From: Marseilla massiliensis
Lineage (GTDB): Bacteria; Bacteroidota; Bacteroidia; Bacteroidales; Bacteroidaceae
DNA: 64,000 nt
Assembly (NCBI RefSeq): GCF_016899955.1
Contig: NZ_JACJJL010000014.1
Coordinates: 1-64,000 of the forward strand
Reading direction: 5' to 3'
A program made the translations under genes and the position numbers. Shown one piece after another: positions 35,912-45,235 of this stretch. Each line of letters opens with the position of its first letter. The first letter of the stretch is position 1. The notes beneath the pieces were generated by a model. The model saw nothing but the letters and a program-made list of their open reading frames with translations, was not told where the DNA came from and searched no databases.

Positions 35912-37753
35912 ATGGACAAAAGACTTTTTTCTCTGCTGCTGATGGGGTGTGCCGCATGCGCAACTTACGCACAAGACCCACGCGAGAGTCATTATTACTA
36001 CGAAGTGCTCGACCCTCGCCATGAAGCGAAACCATTAACCGAAGGCTTCGCAACAGAACGCGTCACTGAACATCTGAACCGCGGGCTAACCGCCACACCG
36101 GCGACTGACGGCAAAAGCGTCTACCTGAGCTGGCGCCTGCTCGACACCGACGCCCCCACAGTGGCCTTCAATGTATACCGCGAATCATCAGGCAAGACAA
36201 AGCGGCTCAACCGAAAGCCCATCACTAAGACATGTGATTTCACCGACAAGTCGCCTGCAGGCGAAGCCACTTACTGGGTGGAGGCCACCGACAGCGAAGG
36301 CACCACAAACGGCAAAGCCACATCAAACCGCGTAAAGGCGAGCGCCAACGGAATGAAACAATACACCTCGATACCTATTGCCGACGGCGAGACACCTGGC
36401 AAACTGGCCATAGCCGACTTGGACGGAGACGGCACATACGACTTCATTGTGCGCACGCCAAATTCAAACGTCGACCCGGGAATGCCCGGCGACAAGACCG
36501 GAAAGACATACCGCATATCGGCATACCTCAGCACCGGGCGCCACCTGTGGACAATCGACCTTGGGCAGGGCATCGAGCCGGGGGTGTGGTATTCGCCCTT
36601 CGTGGCATTCGACTTCAATGGCGACGGAAAGGCCGAGGTGGCTTTCAAAAGCGCCGGCGATGACTATGTAAAGAACGAACAAGGGCGCGTGTGTGGCGGC
36701 AGCGAATACCTGACCGTGGTAGACGGCATGACCGGCAAGACCATCGACCGCGTTGACTGGCCTGAGCGCAACGACAGGTATGGCAACCTTGTGCGGCAAA
36801 ACCGCAACCAAATGGGAGTTGCCTACCTCGACGGCAAGACGCCGTTTCTGTTGGCTGCACGCGGCACATACAAGCTAATGGTGGTCGACGCGTGGATGCT
36901 CAAAGACGGAAAGCTCGTGCGCGCCTGGCGCTGGGACGGCGATGAGGAGAACCCCGTGATAAGAAGCATGGGGGCACACAGCATGGTTTCCGGCGATGTC
37001 GATGCCGACGGGCGCGACGAGATACTGCTCGGCTCGTGCATGCTCGACGACAATGGCACGGCACTGTGGTCGTCGGGACTCGGCCATAGCGACAAGGCAT
37101 ATCTCTGCCGGCTGCGCGCCGACCTACCCCTGCAGGTCTACATGGTGAGCGAACCGAAGAAAGAAGACGGACGCGGGGTGTCGGTTGTCGACGCCGCCAC
37201 AGGCAAGCTGCAATGGGGCATCGGCCAAACCACTTACCACGTGGGCAATGGCATGGTAGTAGATTTCGACCCGGGCCACCCCGGACTGGAATGCATTGCA
37301 TCAGAAGACCGTAAGGGCGGCAGCACCGACAAATACCTGCTCACGGCCGACGGCAAGCGGATAGATGTGCCGCAGGGCGACATTCCCGGTTGCAGCAACT
37401 GGATATGGTGGGACGGCGACTTGCTTCGCGAAACCATGAGATACAGGCCGAAGGCCGTCAACGCCGCAGGCCCGCGGCGCAGGAGAATGGAGATGGGTGT
37501 TTGCAAATGGCAGGGCGAGACACTGACCGACGGGATAGAAGGCGGTGTGATTGCCGTGGCCGACATCGAAGGCGACTGGCGCGAAGAACTGATAACCGCC
37601 ATGCCGGGCGAGCTACGCATCTACCATACAAACATACCGGCCAAAGACCGACGTGTGACATTGATGCAAGACAGGATTTACCGCAGCTACATTGCCCACG
37701 CGAGCATGGGATACCCACAAGCCCCGGTGCCATCTTTCTATCTCGGCGAATGA
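35912..37753 (+). CDS. Rhamnogalacturonan lyase, polysaccharide lyase family 11
   Basis: Cleaves the rhamnose-galacturonate backbone of pectin by beta-elimination. A signal peptide (MDKRLFSLLLMGCAACATYA) is followed by an Ig-like domain (LTATPATDGKSVYLSWRLL). Then comes the eight-bladed propeller with repeated calcium-binding DxDGDG-type loops: IADLDGDGTYDFIV, FDFNGDGKAEVAF and SGDVDADGRDEILLG. The GMVVDFDPGHPGLEC stretch and the 613-residue length also fit PL11. No SusC/SusD or other pectin genes flank it, so it is not in a visible utilisation locus. Confidence 0.92.
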   Translation: MDKRLFSLLLMGCAACATYAQDPRESHYYYEVLDPRHEAKPLTEGFATERVTEHLNRGLTATPATDGKSVYLSWRLLDTDAPTVAFNVYRESSGKTKRLNRKPITKTCDFTDKSPAGEATYWVEATDSEGTTNGKATSNRVKASANGMKQYTSIPIADGETPGKLAIADLDGDGTYDFIVRTPNSNVDPGMPGDKTGKTYRISAYLSTGRHLWTIDLGQGIEPGVWYSPFVAFDFNGDGKAEVAFKSAGDDYVKNEQGRVCGGSEYLTVVDGMTGKTIDRVDWPERNDRYGNLVRQNRNQMGVAYLDGKTPFLLAARGTYKLMVVDAWMLKDGKLVRAWRWDGDEENPVIRSMGAHSMVSGDVDADGRDEILLGSCMLDDNGTALWSSGLGHSDKAYLCRLRADLPLQVYMVSEPKKEDGRGVSVVDAATGKLQWGIGQTTYHVGNGMVVDFDPGHPGLECIASEDRKGGSTDKYLLTADGKRIDVPQGDIPGCSNWIWWDGDLLRETMRYRPKAVNAAGPRRRRMEMGVCKWQGETLTDGIEGGVIAVADIEGDWREELITAMPGELRIYHTNIPAKDRRVTLMQDRIYRSYIAHASMGYPQAPVPSFYLGE

Positions 37754-37805
37754 CAGGCTGGCCGGCTGTCGCGATGCATCAGCCTGGCATGCATGCACAA
37801 TAAAG

Positions 37806-37845
37806 AGGCTCGTTCCGCGTGGAAACAACCACAAGGAACGAGCCT
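37806..37845. terminator. Shared hairpin between convergent PL11 and ilvC genes
   Basis: An 11-bp perfect stem (AGGCTCGTTCC, 37806-37816, with 37835-37845) has an 18-nt loop. It lies 50 nt from each gene end and could terminate both. The T tracts are weak. Confidence 0.6.
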
Positions 37846-37894
37846 TCATAGTTTATTCACAACAGTGCCGCAAGACAAGTCACGGCACCTAACA

Positions 37895-38944
37895 TCAACA
37901 TTCGCCGTTTTCTGGGCGCAACTTGCGCACAGTCTCGGCCGCACGCCACATCTCCATGTTGCGCATTGCCTCAAGTTCTTTGTTCAATCCGTCACGGTAG
38001 TCGGGCTTCGAATTGCTGTCGATAGATATCTGAGCCTCGTTTCCGGTCTTCACGGAATAGTAAAGCCACTGCATCACAGGCTTGATGGCATCGCGGAACC
38101 GTGGCGCCCAGTCGAGCGCACCACGCTGGGCCGTGGTCGAACAATTGGCATACATCCAGTCCATTCCTTTCTGTGCAAACAGTGGCATAAGGCTCTGTGT
38201 AAGCTCTTCGACGGTCTCGTTAAATGCTTCCGAAGGCGAATGGCCGTTCTCACGGAGCACCTCATACTGCGCCTCGAGCAACCCCTCGATGGCTCCCATC
38301 AGCGAACCGCGCTCGCCGGTAAGGTCGCTCGTGGCCTCGCGCTGGAACGTGGTCTTGAACAGATAGCCCGCCCCGATGCCTATGCCGAAGGCTATCGTCT
38401 TCTCCTCGGCCTTGCCGCTGGCATCCTGATAGACAGCGTATGAGCAGTTGAGTCCGCGCCCTTCGAGGAACATTGTGCGCAAAGAGGTGCCCGAACCCTT
38501 GGGGGCCACCATTATGACATCGATGTCTGACGGAGGAACAACACCCGTACGGTCGTTCCAAGTAATGGCAAAGCCATGAGAATAATAGAGGGTCTTGCCG
38601 GCCGTAAGGTATTTCTTGATTGTTGGCCACACCTGTATCTGGCCTGCGTCTGAAAGCAGCATGCATATGATAGTGCCTTTCTCTGCAGCTTCCTCGATAG
38701 AGAATAGCGTCTGACCCGGAACCCATCCGTCGGCAACAGCCTTGTCGTAGGTCTTGCCTTCACGCTGTCCAACAATGACGTTGAATCCATTGTCACGCAA
38801 GTTGCATGCCTGTCCGGGGCCCTGGATGCCGTAGCCGATGACGGCTATTGTCTCGTCCTTCAATACTTCACGTGCCTTCTCCAACGAAAATTCCTTGTTT
38901 GTGACAACCGTTTCGATAACGCCACCAAAATTCATTTCTGCCAT
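37895..38944 (-). CDS. ilvC: Ketol-acid reductoisomerase
   Basis: NADPH- and Mg-dependent enzyme converting acetolactate to dihydroxyisovalerate in valine, leucine and isoleucine synthesis. The nucleotide-binding loop GYGIQGPGQACNLRDNG is near residues 37-53. The catalytic domain has GSGTSLRTMFLEGRGLN, the metal-binding DLTGERGSLMGAIEG and the NETVEELTQ stretch. The length is 349. It is the last gene of the ilvD-ilvB-ilvN-thioesterase-ilvC cluster. Confidence 0.96.
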   Translation of the reverse strand: MAEMNFGGVIETVVTNKEFSLEKAREVLKDETIAVIGYGIQGPGQACNLRDNGFNVIVGQREGKTYDKAVADGWVPGQTLFSIEEAAEKGTIICMLLSDAGQIQVWPTIKKYLTAGKTLYYSHGFAITWNDRTGVVPPSDIDVIMVAPKGSGTSLRTMFLEGRGLNCSYAVYQDASGKAEEKTIAFGIGIGAGYLFKTTFQREATSDLTGERGSLMGAIEGLLEAQYEVLRENGHSPSEAFNETVEELTQSLMPLFAQKGMDWMYANCSTTAQRGALDWAPRFRDAIKPVMQWLYYSVKTGNEAQISIDSNSKPDYRDGLNKELEAMRNMEMWRAAETVRKLRPENGEC

Positions 38945-39061
38945 AGTATAAAACGTTTTTGTGCGCAGCTCATCATAAGCCGCTGGTTATTATGATTTGA
39001 TATATTGCTTATCTTTGGTCTGCAAAAGTATAAAATTAAAACGAAACCACCAAGAATAGTT

Positions 39062-39823
39062 TCATATATTTATAAATTTAACTTTGCTTCTGCATACTTC
39101 GACATCACCCGAGGCGTCGGCCGGTGATTTCACGATGCGCACGCAAAACTCACCTTCTGCTGTTTCCTCGCGGTAAAACGACAGTTTGTCGCCCCCGTGG
39201 CTTTCCGCCACGTATGCTATCTCGAAGCGTTTCAGCCTGTGGGTTCTGTGCCATTCTATGTCAAACAGGTCTAAAACGTGCTCTATGTACTTCACCGAGT
39301 TGACGTGACCGTTTACGTCTACGTCGCTGTAACCGGTATCGATGGTTCGCACAATCGACGCATCGGCAGACATCTTGACGCGTGAACTCTTTTCGATGGG
39401 GCACTCCTTGCCTGTCTCTATCCATCCTTTTATCGCCCCGTCGTGTATCGCCAGTATGTCCTGGGGCTGCCTTGTGTCTGTGTCTATCATAGCCCAAACG
39501 CTGCGGCCATAGCCAAACACGCGCCCGTCTTCGCCCACAACGCGGAAGTTTCTGTTCGTAAAATACTTCATGGCACCCTCAACCCAGGTCTCAACGAAGA
39601 ACTTGGTGTACTGCACCGGCATCTCCTCCATCTCCACGGCAAGGCGCGATAGCACCCACGTCTTGTGTATTGGGTTGAGGTAAGTCATGCCGAAGCCACG
39701 TTCAGTTGAATGGAAATCCGCTGCATTCAGCATGTGATTGCCAAGGTGAGACATAAAAAGGCGGTGCGAAAAGTCACAATGGAACGGCTCCGCCAAAAAG
39801 AGATACTTGCCTATTTTATCCAT
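39062..39823 (-). CDS. Acyl-ACP thioesterase
   Basis: A 253-residue double hot-dog thioesterase of the FatA/FatB-like family that releases fatty acids from acyl carrier protein. The N-terminal half has the RGFGMTYLNPIHKTWVLSRL segment, and the second half the DVDVNGHVNSVKYIEHVLD segment (SDVDVNGHVN), which contains the likely catalytic Asn and His. It sits between ilvN and ilvC, a placement I recall from Bacteroides. That suggests a link between branched-chain amino acid precursors and branched fatty acids, an inference from position. Confidence 0.87.
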   Translation of the reverse strand: MDKIGKYLFLAEPFHCDFSHRLFMSHLGNHMLNAADFHSTERGFGMTYLNPIHKTWVLSRLAVEMEEMPVQYTKFFVETWVEGAMKYFTNRNFRVVGEDGRVFGYGRSVWAMIDTDTRQPQDILAIHDGAIKGWIETGKECPIEKSSRVKMSADASIVRTIDTGYSDVDVNGHVNSVKYIEHVLDLFDIEWHRTHRLKRFEIAYVAESHGGDKLSFYREETAEGEFCVRIVKSPADASGDVEVCRSKVKFINI

Positions 39824-39986
39824 ATCAATATAGTCAATGTTGTATAATCATGTCATTGTAATAATCGAGCTGTGCCGTGGCCGCCCCACCCCAGCGCCAC
39901 CGTTGCAGCCACCCCACCCGCTGACAGCTACGTGCTGCCCGTGGCGTAAAGGGCCTCATCAACCGTCAACAGCGCCGGGCCGGACG

Positions 39987-40550
39987 TCAGGCCCCGGCAT
40001 TGTTGCCGGCCCCACGCCTCAGTTCACGCTCCTCGAGGTATGTGCTCACCTCCTCCTGGGTGCTGCGTGTCACGGCGATGCGCCCCGAGCGGGTGTACTG
40101 CAACACACACCCGAAATCGTTGAGGGCGTGAAACAAGCTCATGATGTCTTCGGTCATGCCGTTCAACATCACAATAACGTAAGTAGGATTCACCTCGGCT
40201 ATGTTTGCCCCATGCTTGCGTATGGTGCGCGAAACGTCCGGGTTTCCGAGCACGGTATCCGTAGACAGCTTGTACAAACCGGTCTCCCTGATAAACAACT
40301 CGTCGTCGGTGTAGTACTTAGCCTTTACTACATCAATCTTCTTTTCTATCTGTTTGGTTATCTTCTCTATCTGATCTTGGTCGCTCCATGCGGTTATCGT
40401 GTACTTATGCAGGCCCTCAATGCTCGATGCCGAGACGTTAAGGCTCTCTATGTTCACCTGCCTTCGCGTGAAGACGGCCGTTATCTGGTTAAGTATACCG
40501 GCAATGTTTTCGGAGTAGACCAGCAATGTATACAGTTTCTTTCCTTCCAT
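39987..40550 (-). CDS. ilvN: Acetolactate synthase small (regulatory) subunit
   Basis: Regulatory subunit that confers valine feedback control on IlvB. The N-terminal ACT domain is YTLLVYSENIAGILNQITAVFTRRQVNIESLNVS (positions about 5-40). A second ACT-like C-terminal domain covers about 90-165 and contains RTIRKHGANIAEVNPTYVIV. The length of 187 fits. It begins 6 nt after ilvB. Confidence 0.93.
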   Translation of the reverse strand: MEGKKLYTLLVYSENIAGILNQITAVFTRRQVNIESLNVSASSIEGLHKYTITAWSDQDQIEKITKQIEKKIDVVKAKYYTDDELFIRETGLYKLSTDTVLGNPDVSRTIRKHGANIAEVNPTYVIVMLNGMTEDIMSLFHALNDFGCVLQYTRSGRIAVTRSTQEEVSTYLEERELRRGAGNNAGA

Positions 40551-40556
40551 ATCTAA

Positions 40557-42269
40557 TCATTTTATTTCCAACAACATCTCGTCAACACTCTTTCCCGGAG
40601 GCGTCATCGGCAGCACGTTGTCTTCTTCCTTTATTGCGCATTCAAGCAGATATGGGCCAGGCGTGGCAAGCATCCTGGCCACCTCGCCGTCCAATGCGGC
40701 CCTGTCTGTCACCAGCGAATATGCTATGCCGTAAGCATCGGCCACTTTTTCGTATACAGGGTTGAGCATCTTGGTGAACGACCTCTTCCCTTCGAAGAAC
40801 ATATCCTGCCACTGCCGCACGTTGCCAAGGTAATTGTTGTTCATCAATATCATCTTCACCGGCACCCGATTCTCCATGATCGTGCCCAGTTCCTGTATGC
40901 TCATCTGGAACCCTCCGTCGCCAGTGAACACACAAACGGTGCGTTCCGGTGCCCCGAAAGCAGCCCCCACGGCAGCCGGCAGCCCGAATCCCATGGTGCC
41001 GAGTCCGCCGCTCGTAACAATGGAGCGCTTACGGTTGTACCGGAAATACCGGCTTGCAAACATCTGGTTCTGCCCAACGTCGGTCACCAGCACGGCATCG
41101 CCGCCCGTAGCCTCGGCCACCGCGTTGACCACTTCGCCCATGAGCAGAGGGCCGTCAGCCGGGTGTATTGCCTTGCTTATCACCTTCTCATACTCCATGT
41201 CGTAGAGTCGGTCGAACGACTCGCGCCATGCGTGGTGGTCGTTTTTCTTGAGCAATCTCGTTATGGCAGGCAGTGTGACCTTGCAGTCGCCTATCACAGC
41301 CACGTCGGTCTTGACACATTTGTCTATTTCCGAGCGGTCGATGTCGAGGTGAATCACCTTTGCCTGCCTAGCATAAGTAGACGTCAGTCCTGTCACCCTG
41401 TCGCTAAAGCGCATGCCAATGGCAATAAGCACATCACACTCCTGCTCTTTCACGTTTGGCGCATAGTTGCCGTGCATGCCAAGCATGCCCACATTGAGCG
41501 GATGGCCCGTGGGCAACGCCGACAAGCCGAGCAGCGTACGGGCTGCCGGTATGCCCGCTTTCTCGATAAACTCAAGCAGTTCGTTATGGGCGTTGCCCAG
41601 CTCTACGCCCTGCCCCACCAATGCCAACGGTCGCTCGGCAGCATTGATCAGTGCAGCCGCCTCGGCTATGGCGTGTTCGTCGGGCGTTGGGTAAGGCACA
41701 TAGCTTCTCACAAAATCCACGTGCGCCGGCTTCCATTCGGCCATGTCAACCTGTGCATTCTTTGGGAAGTCGAGCACCACCGGGCCGGGCCGTCCCGACC
41801 GTGCGATATAGAAAGCGCGGCTCACTGCCCACGCAATGTCTTCCGGACGCCTTATCTGATAGCTCCATTTTGATATTGGCTGCGCCAGTCCCACGAGGTC
41901 AACCTCCTGGAAAGCATCGGTGCCGAGGGCCGCAATGCTCACCTGTCCGGCAATTACCACCATCGGTGTTGAGTCGAGCATGGCGTCAGCCACGCCGGTG
42001 AGCGTATTGGTTGCGCCCGGACCGCTTGTCACTATGCACACCCCTACTTCGCCGCTCACCCTGGCAAAGCCTTCGGCGGCATGCGTTGCAGCCTGTTCGT
42101 GGCGCACCAGGATATGGTCGAATGCCTTGTTCTCTCCTCGTGTGTAATCATAGAGCACGTCGAACACTGGCATGATAGACCCTCCGGGATAACCAAAGAT
42201 GGTCTTCACGCCCTCTTCCCTGAGCGCCCTAATCATTATTTCCGCACCTGATATAATTTCGTTTTGCAT
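40557..42269 (-). CDS. ilvB: Acetolactate synthase large subunit
   Basis: ThDP-dependent enzyme that condenses pyruvate with pyruvate or 2-oxobutyrate. Domains in order: the ThDP pyrimidine domain (FGYPGGSIMPVFD and the activating glutamate in VRHEQAATHAAEGFAR), the FAD-binding middle domain, and the ThDP pyrophosphate domain with GDGGFQMSIQEL followed by MNNNYLGNVRQWQ. The 570-residue length is normal. It is 192 nt after ilvD and 6 nt before ilvN. Confidence 0.97.
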   Translation of the reverse strand: MQNEIISGAEIMIRALREEGVKTIFGYPGGSIMPVFDVLYDYTRGENKAFDHILVRHEQAATHAAEGFARVSGEVGVCIVTSGPGATNTLTGVADAMLDSTPMVVIAGQVSIAALGTDAFQEVDLVGLAQPISKWSYQIRRPEDIAWAVSRAFYIARSGRPGPVVLDFPKNAQVDMAEWKPAHVDFVRSYVPYPTPDEHAIAEAAALINAAERPLALVGQGVELGNAHNELLEFIEKAGIPAARTLLGLSALPTGHPLNVGMLGMHGNYAPNVKEQECDVLIAIGMRFSDRVTGLTSTYARQAKVIHLDIDRSEIDKCVKTDVAVIGDCKVTLPAITRLLKKNDHHAWRESFDRLYDMEYEKVISKAIHPADGPLLMGEVVNAVAEATGGDAVLVTDVGQNQMFASRYFRYNRKRSIVTSGGLGTMGFGLPAAVGAAFGAPERTVCVFTGDGGFQMSIQELGTIMENRVPVKMILMNNNYLGNVRQWQDMFFEGKRSFTKMLNPVYEKVADAYGIAYSLVTDRAALDGEVARMLATPGPYLLECAIKEEDNVLPMTPPGKSVDEMLLEIK

Positions 42270-42461
42270 AATCCTTTTATTTAGAAATCAGACAAAGAAA
42301 ACAGCCGTTGGCTGCCTGTTGAAGCCACGACGGCCATGCGCCCGGCCGGTTCTGCCCAATAATGGCAATGCGCCCGGCCACAGCCACGGCGCATCACTCA
42401 CTGCTGCACGGCCCAGGCCAACAGCCACTGTCGCCCAGCCATGAACCGGCCACTGCCGTTT

Positions 42462-44267
42462 TCAATCTTCGATAATCCTCACTCCGCCCTTGTCGGCCGA
42501 GCTGACGCTCTGCGCATAAGCCTTCAGGGCCTTCGACACCGTGCGCCGGCGCGTCATGGGGCGCTGCGGCCTTGCGGCCAGCTCTGCCTCGGTCAGCCTT
42601 ACGTTGATGCTTCGGTTGGGTATGTCGATGTCGATGATGTCGCCGTCTACAATCTTGCCGATGTTGCCGCCGGCGGCAGCCTCGGGCGAGATATGGCCTA
42701 TGCTGAGGCCGCTGGTGCCGCCCGAGAAGCGCCCGTCGGTAATGAGCGCACACTCAGTGCCGAGGTGCATGCTCTTGATATACGACGTTGGATAGAGCAT
42801 TTCCTGCATGCCCGGGCCGCCCTTGGGCCCTTCGTGGGTGATGACCACGCAGTCGCCGCTCTTCACCCGTCCACCGAGTATTCCCTCGCAGGCATCTTCC
42901 TGTGAGTCGAACACGCGGGCCGGGCCCGAGAACCGCCATATCTTCTCGTCGACGCCGGCGGTCTTCACCACGCAGCCATCCTGCGCGATATTGCCGAAAA
43001 GCACTGCCAGTCCGCCGTCCTTTGTATATGCATGCTCTATGTCGCGAATGCAACCGCAGGCCCGGTCGGCATCCAACGACTCCCAGCGGGCGTCCTGGCT
43101 GCCCATGACCGTAGAGAACCTGTGCCCCGGGGCGCTGCCGTAGATGCGCTCTGCCTCGGCGTCGGGCGTGCCGTTGGTGATGTCGTAACGTTTCATCTGC
43201 TCGCCAAGGGTGTGTCTGTCAACGCGGTTTACATTGCCGTCTATCAGTCCTCCCTTAGCCAGTTCGTTCATTATGCCGAGTATGCCGCCCGCGCGGCCAC
43301 ACTCCTGGACGCTGTATTTCTGGGTGTTGGGCGCCAACTTGCAAAGGCAAGGCACTCGGCGGCTAAGCTCGTCGATGTCGGTCATGGTGAAGTCGGCGCC
43401 GGCCTCTTGCGCCACGGCCAGCAGATGGAGCACTGTGTTGGTGCTTCCGCCCATGGCTATGTCGAGCGACATGGCATTGAGGAATGCCTGGCGCGTGGCT
43501 ATGTTGCGCGGCAACACGCTCTCGTCGCCATCCTCGTAGTATGCCATGGCGTTTTTTACAACCTGCCGGGCGGCGTCGCGGAACAGCTGAATCCTGTTTT
43601 TATGGGTGGCCAGTATGGTGCCGTTGCCGGGCAGGGCCAGTCCGATGGCCTCGGTGAGCGAGTTCATTGAGTTGGCGGTGAACATGCCCGAGCAACTGCC
43701 GCAGCCCGGACAGGCGCAACCCTCAAGCTCGGCCACCTCATCGTCGCTAACCGACGGGTCGGCGCCTTTCACCATTGCCGTTATCAGGTCGGCATTCTCG
43801 CCGCGCCAGCGCCCGGCCTCCATGGGGCCGCCCGAACAGAACACGGTGGGTATGTTGAGCCTCATCGCAGCCATGAGCATGCCCGGCGTCACCTTGTCGC
43901 AGTTGGAGATGCAAATCATCGCATCCGCTTTATGGGCGTTGACCATATACTCCACTGAATCGGCTATGATGTCGCGGCTGGGCAATGAGTACAGCATGCC
44001 GTCGTGGCCCATGGCTATCCCGTCGTCGATGGCTATCGTGTTGAACTCGGCGGCGTAGCATCCCATGGACTCAATCTCGCTTTTTACTATCTGGCCTATC
44101 TCGTGCAAATGCGTATGACCGGGCACAAACTGCGTGAATGAGTTGACTATGGCTATGATGGGACGCCCGAACTGCTCGCGCTTCATGCCCGAAGCCACCC
44201 ACAGGGCACGCGCGCCGGCCATGCGGCGACCCTCGGTACACACTGCGCTTCTCAACTTATGCTTCAT
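42462..44267 (-). CDS. ilvD: Dihydroxy-acid dehydratase
   Basis: Fe-S enzyme of the IlvD/Edd family that makes the 2-oxo acids of valine and isoleucine. Likely cluster cysteines are in [14 protein letters not shown] and [20 protein letters not shown]. Further family motifs include [15 protein letters not shown] and [21 protein letters not shown]. The 601-residue length fits. It is the first gene of the cluster and has a full consensus promoter. Confidence 0.96.
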   Translation of the reverse strand: MKHKLRSAVCTEGRRMAGARALWVASGMKREQFGRPIIAIVNSFTQFVPGHTHLHEIGQIVKSEIESMGCYAAEFNTIAIDDGIAMGHDGMLYSLPSRDIIADSVEYMVNAHKADAMICISNCDKVTPGMLMAAMRLNIPTVFCSGGPMEAGRWRGENADLITAMVKGADPSVSDDEVAELEGCACPGCGSCSGMFTANSMNSLTEAIGLALPGNGTILATHKNRIQLFRDAARQVVKNAMAYYEDGDESVLPRNIATRQAFLNAMSLDIAMGGSTNTVLHLLAVAQEAGADFTMTDIDELSRRVPCLCKLAPNTQKYSVQECGRAGGILGIMNELAKGGLIDGNVNRVDRHTLGEQMKRYDITNGTPDAEAERIYGSAPGHRFSTVMGSQDARWESLDADRACGCIRDIEHAYTKDGGLAVLFGNIAQDGCVVKTAGVDEKIWRFSGPARVFDSQEDACEGILGGRVKSGDCVVITHEGPKGGPGMQEMLYPTSYIKSMHLGTECALITDGRFSGGTSGLSIGHISPEAAAGGNIGKIVDGDIIDIDIPNRSINVRLTEAELAARPQRPMTRRRTVSKALKAYAQSVSSADKGGVRIIED

Positions 44268-44305
44268 ATTTCGTGTATGTTTTTAATTTCTACCGTAGTT
44301 TGATG

Positions 44306-44337
44306 CAAAGTTAGCCTTTTATATTTTAATATGCAAA
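44306..44337 (-). promoter_or_regulatory. ilv cluster promoter
   Basis: On the minus strand TTTG (44337-44334), 20 nt, then TAACTTTG (44313-44306) is a full Bacteroidota consensus promoter. The leader is only about 30 nt, so there is no room for a classical ilv attenuator. Confidence 0.72.
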
Positions 44338-44429
44338 AAAATATTCAATTAAATGCCATATTACTGCAAATTTATAACCATATACCGCATATTGATAACA
44401 AAATGCAATCATACTACATCTTCTAATAT

Positions 44430-44565
44430 ATAAAATAAGAGAAGGGGAAAGTAAGTATTAAGTATTAAGAATTAAGGAGGAAGATTCAAGGGAATGGGAA
44501 GACAATGGGGCAAAAGAAGAACATTCAAGAATTAAAAATTATGAGTTAAAAATTAAAGCACGGGG
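44430..44565. repeat. Purine-rich low-complexity stretch
   Basis: About 135 nt with very few C residues on the plus strand, with repeated AAGTATTAAG, AGAATTAA and GTTAAAAATTAAA words. It looks like degraded simple-sequence DNA upstream of the ilv promoter. No gene is seen. Confidence 0.5.
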
Positions 44566-44743
44566 AAACGACGTTGGCAAGTTCGCTCGGCCGGATGGAT
44601 GAGGGCAAGCATGCAGGGGGATGAACCGGAAACTTAAGACTACGTATCGTGAGTGCTACATTTTTCTGAATGCATGACAAAACAAATCGGGCAAACAGAC
44701 TGGAAACCATGGCCGGAGAGGCGACGGCAACCACCGAAAAGAG

Positions 44744-44854
44744 CAAAACCGCAGTGGAATCTTTATGAAACGGCATGTTCGGCATTGCAATACGTGCCAT
44801 ACTGCATTGCTTAACCACAGGTCTTGAACTGTCATCCGGCTTGTTCTGCATGCC
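44744..44854. repeat. 22-nt-period palindromic repeat array, copy 7
   Basis: Five units in strict 22-nt phase have cores at about 44749, 44771, 44793, 44815 and 44837. The clearest are GAAACGGCATGTTCGGCATT and GCAATACGTGCCATACTGCA. Units 1 and 4 are strongly diverged. The remainder of 44566-45126 shows no gene. Confidence 0.62.
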
Positions 44855-45126
44855 TGAATGCGACAAATCGTTGAGTTTACATCCATGTTTCGACCAACAA
44901 CAAAATCCGCATCTGGACTTGTCGGCACTCAAAGCTAAGCATTACAACTGATTTACAGGAACTTACATTTATGCGGCCAATACTCGCGCATTTGCGGCGA
45001 AACAAAGCCGCCAATACATAAACGTTGCTCACGCAGGCGTTAATACTGCCCCAGGCATACCGCATTAGGGGTGGGCTATGCCCAAAAAAAACTCATCATC
45101 AGACGTGGATTTTATGATAAAAGAAG

Positions 45127-45134
45127 TATATTTG
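45127..45134 (+). promoter_or_regulatory. Promoter -7 box of the TlpA-like operon
   Basis: TATATTTG is an exact TAnnTTTG box, with a leader of about 95 nt before the ATG at 45236. Confidence 0.5.
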
Positions 45135-45235
45135 CAAAATCAAAAGCAAACAACAAAAACATGGTAACCACGCCAACACACAACGACGAGGCACCTAAAG
45201 CGAACCAATAGCGCGCAACTTAAAACAAACAAACA

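Noticed and set aside
44546-44932. Open frames of 90-128 codons in the ilvD-TlpA gap
   Set aside because: They run through the 22-nt repeat array and low-complexity DNA, have no promoter of their own and no recognisable fold.
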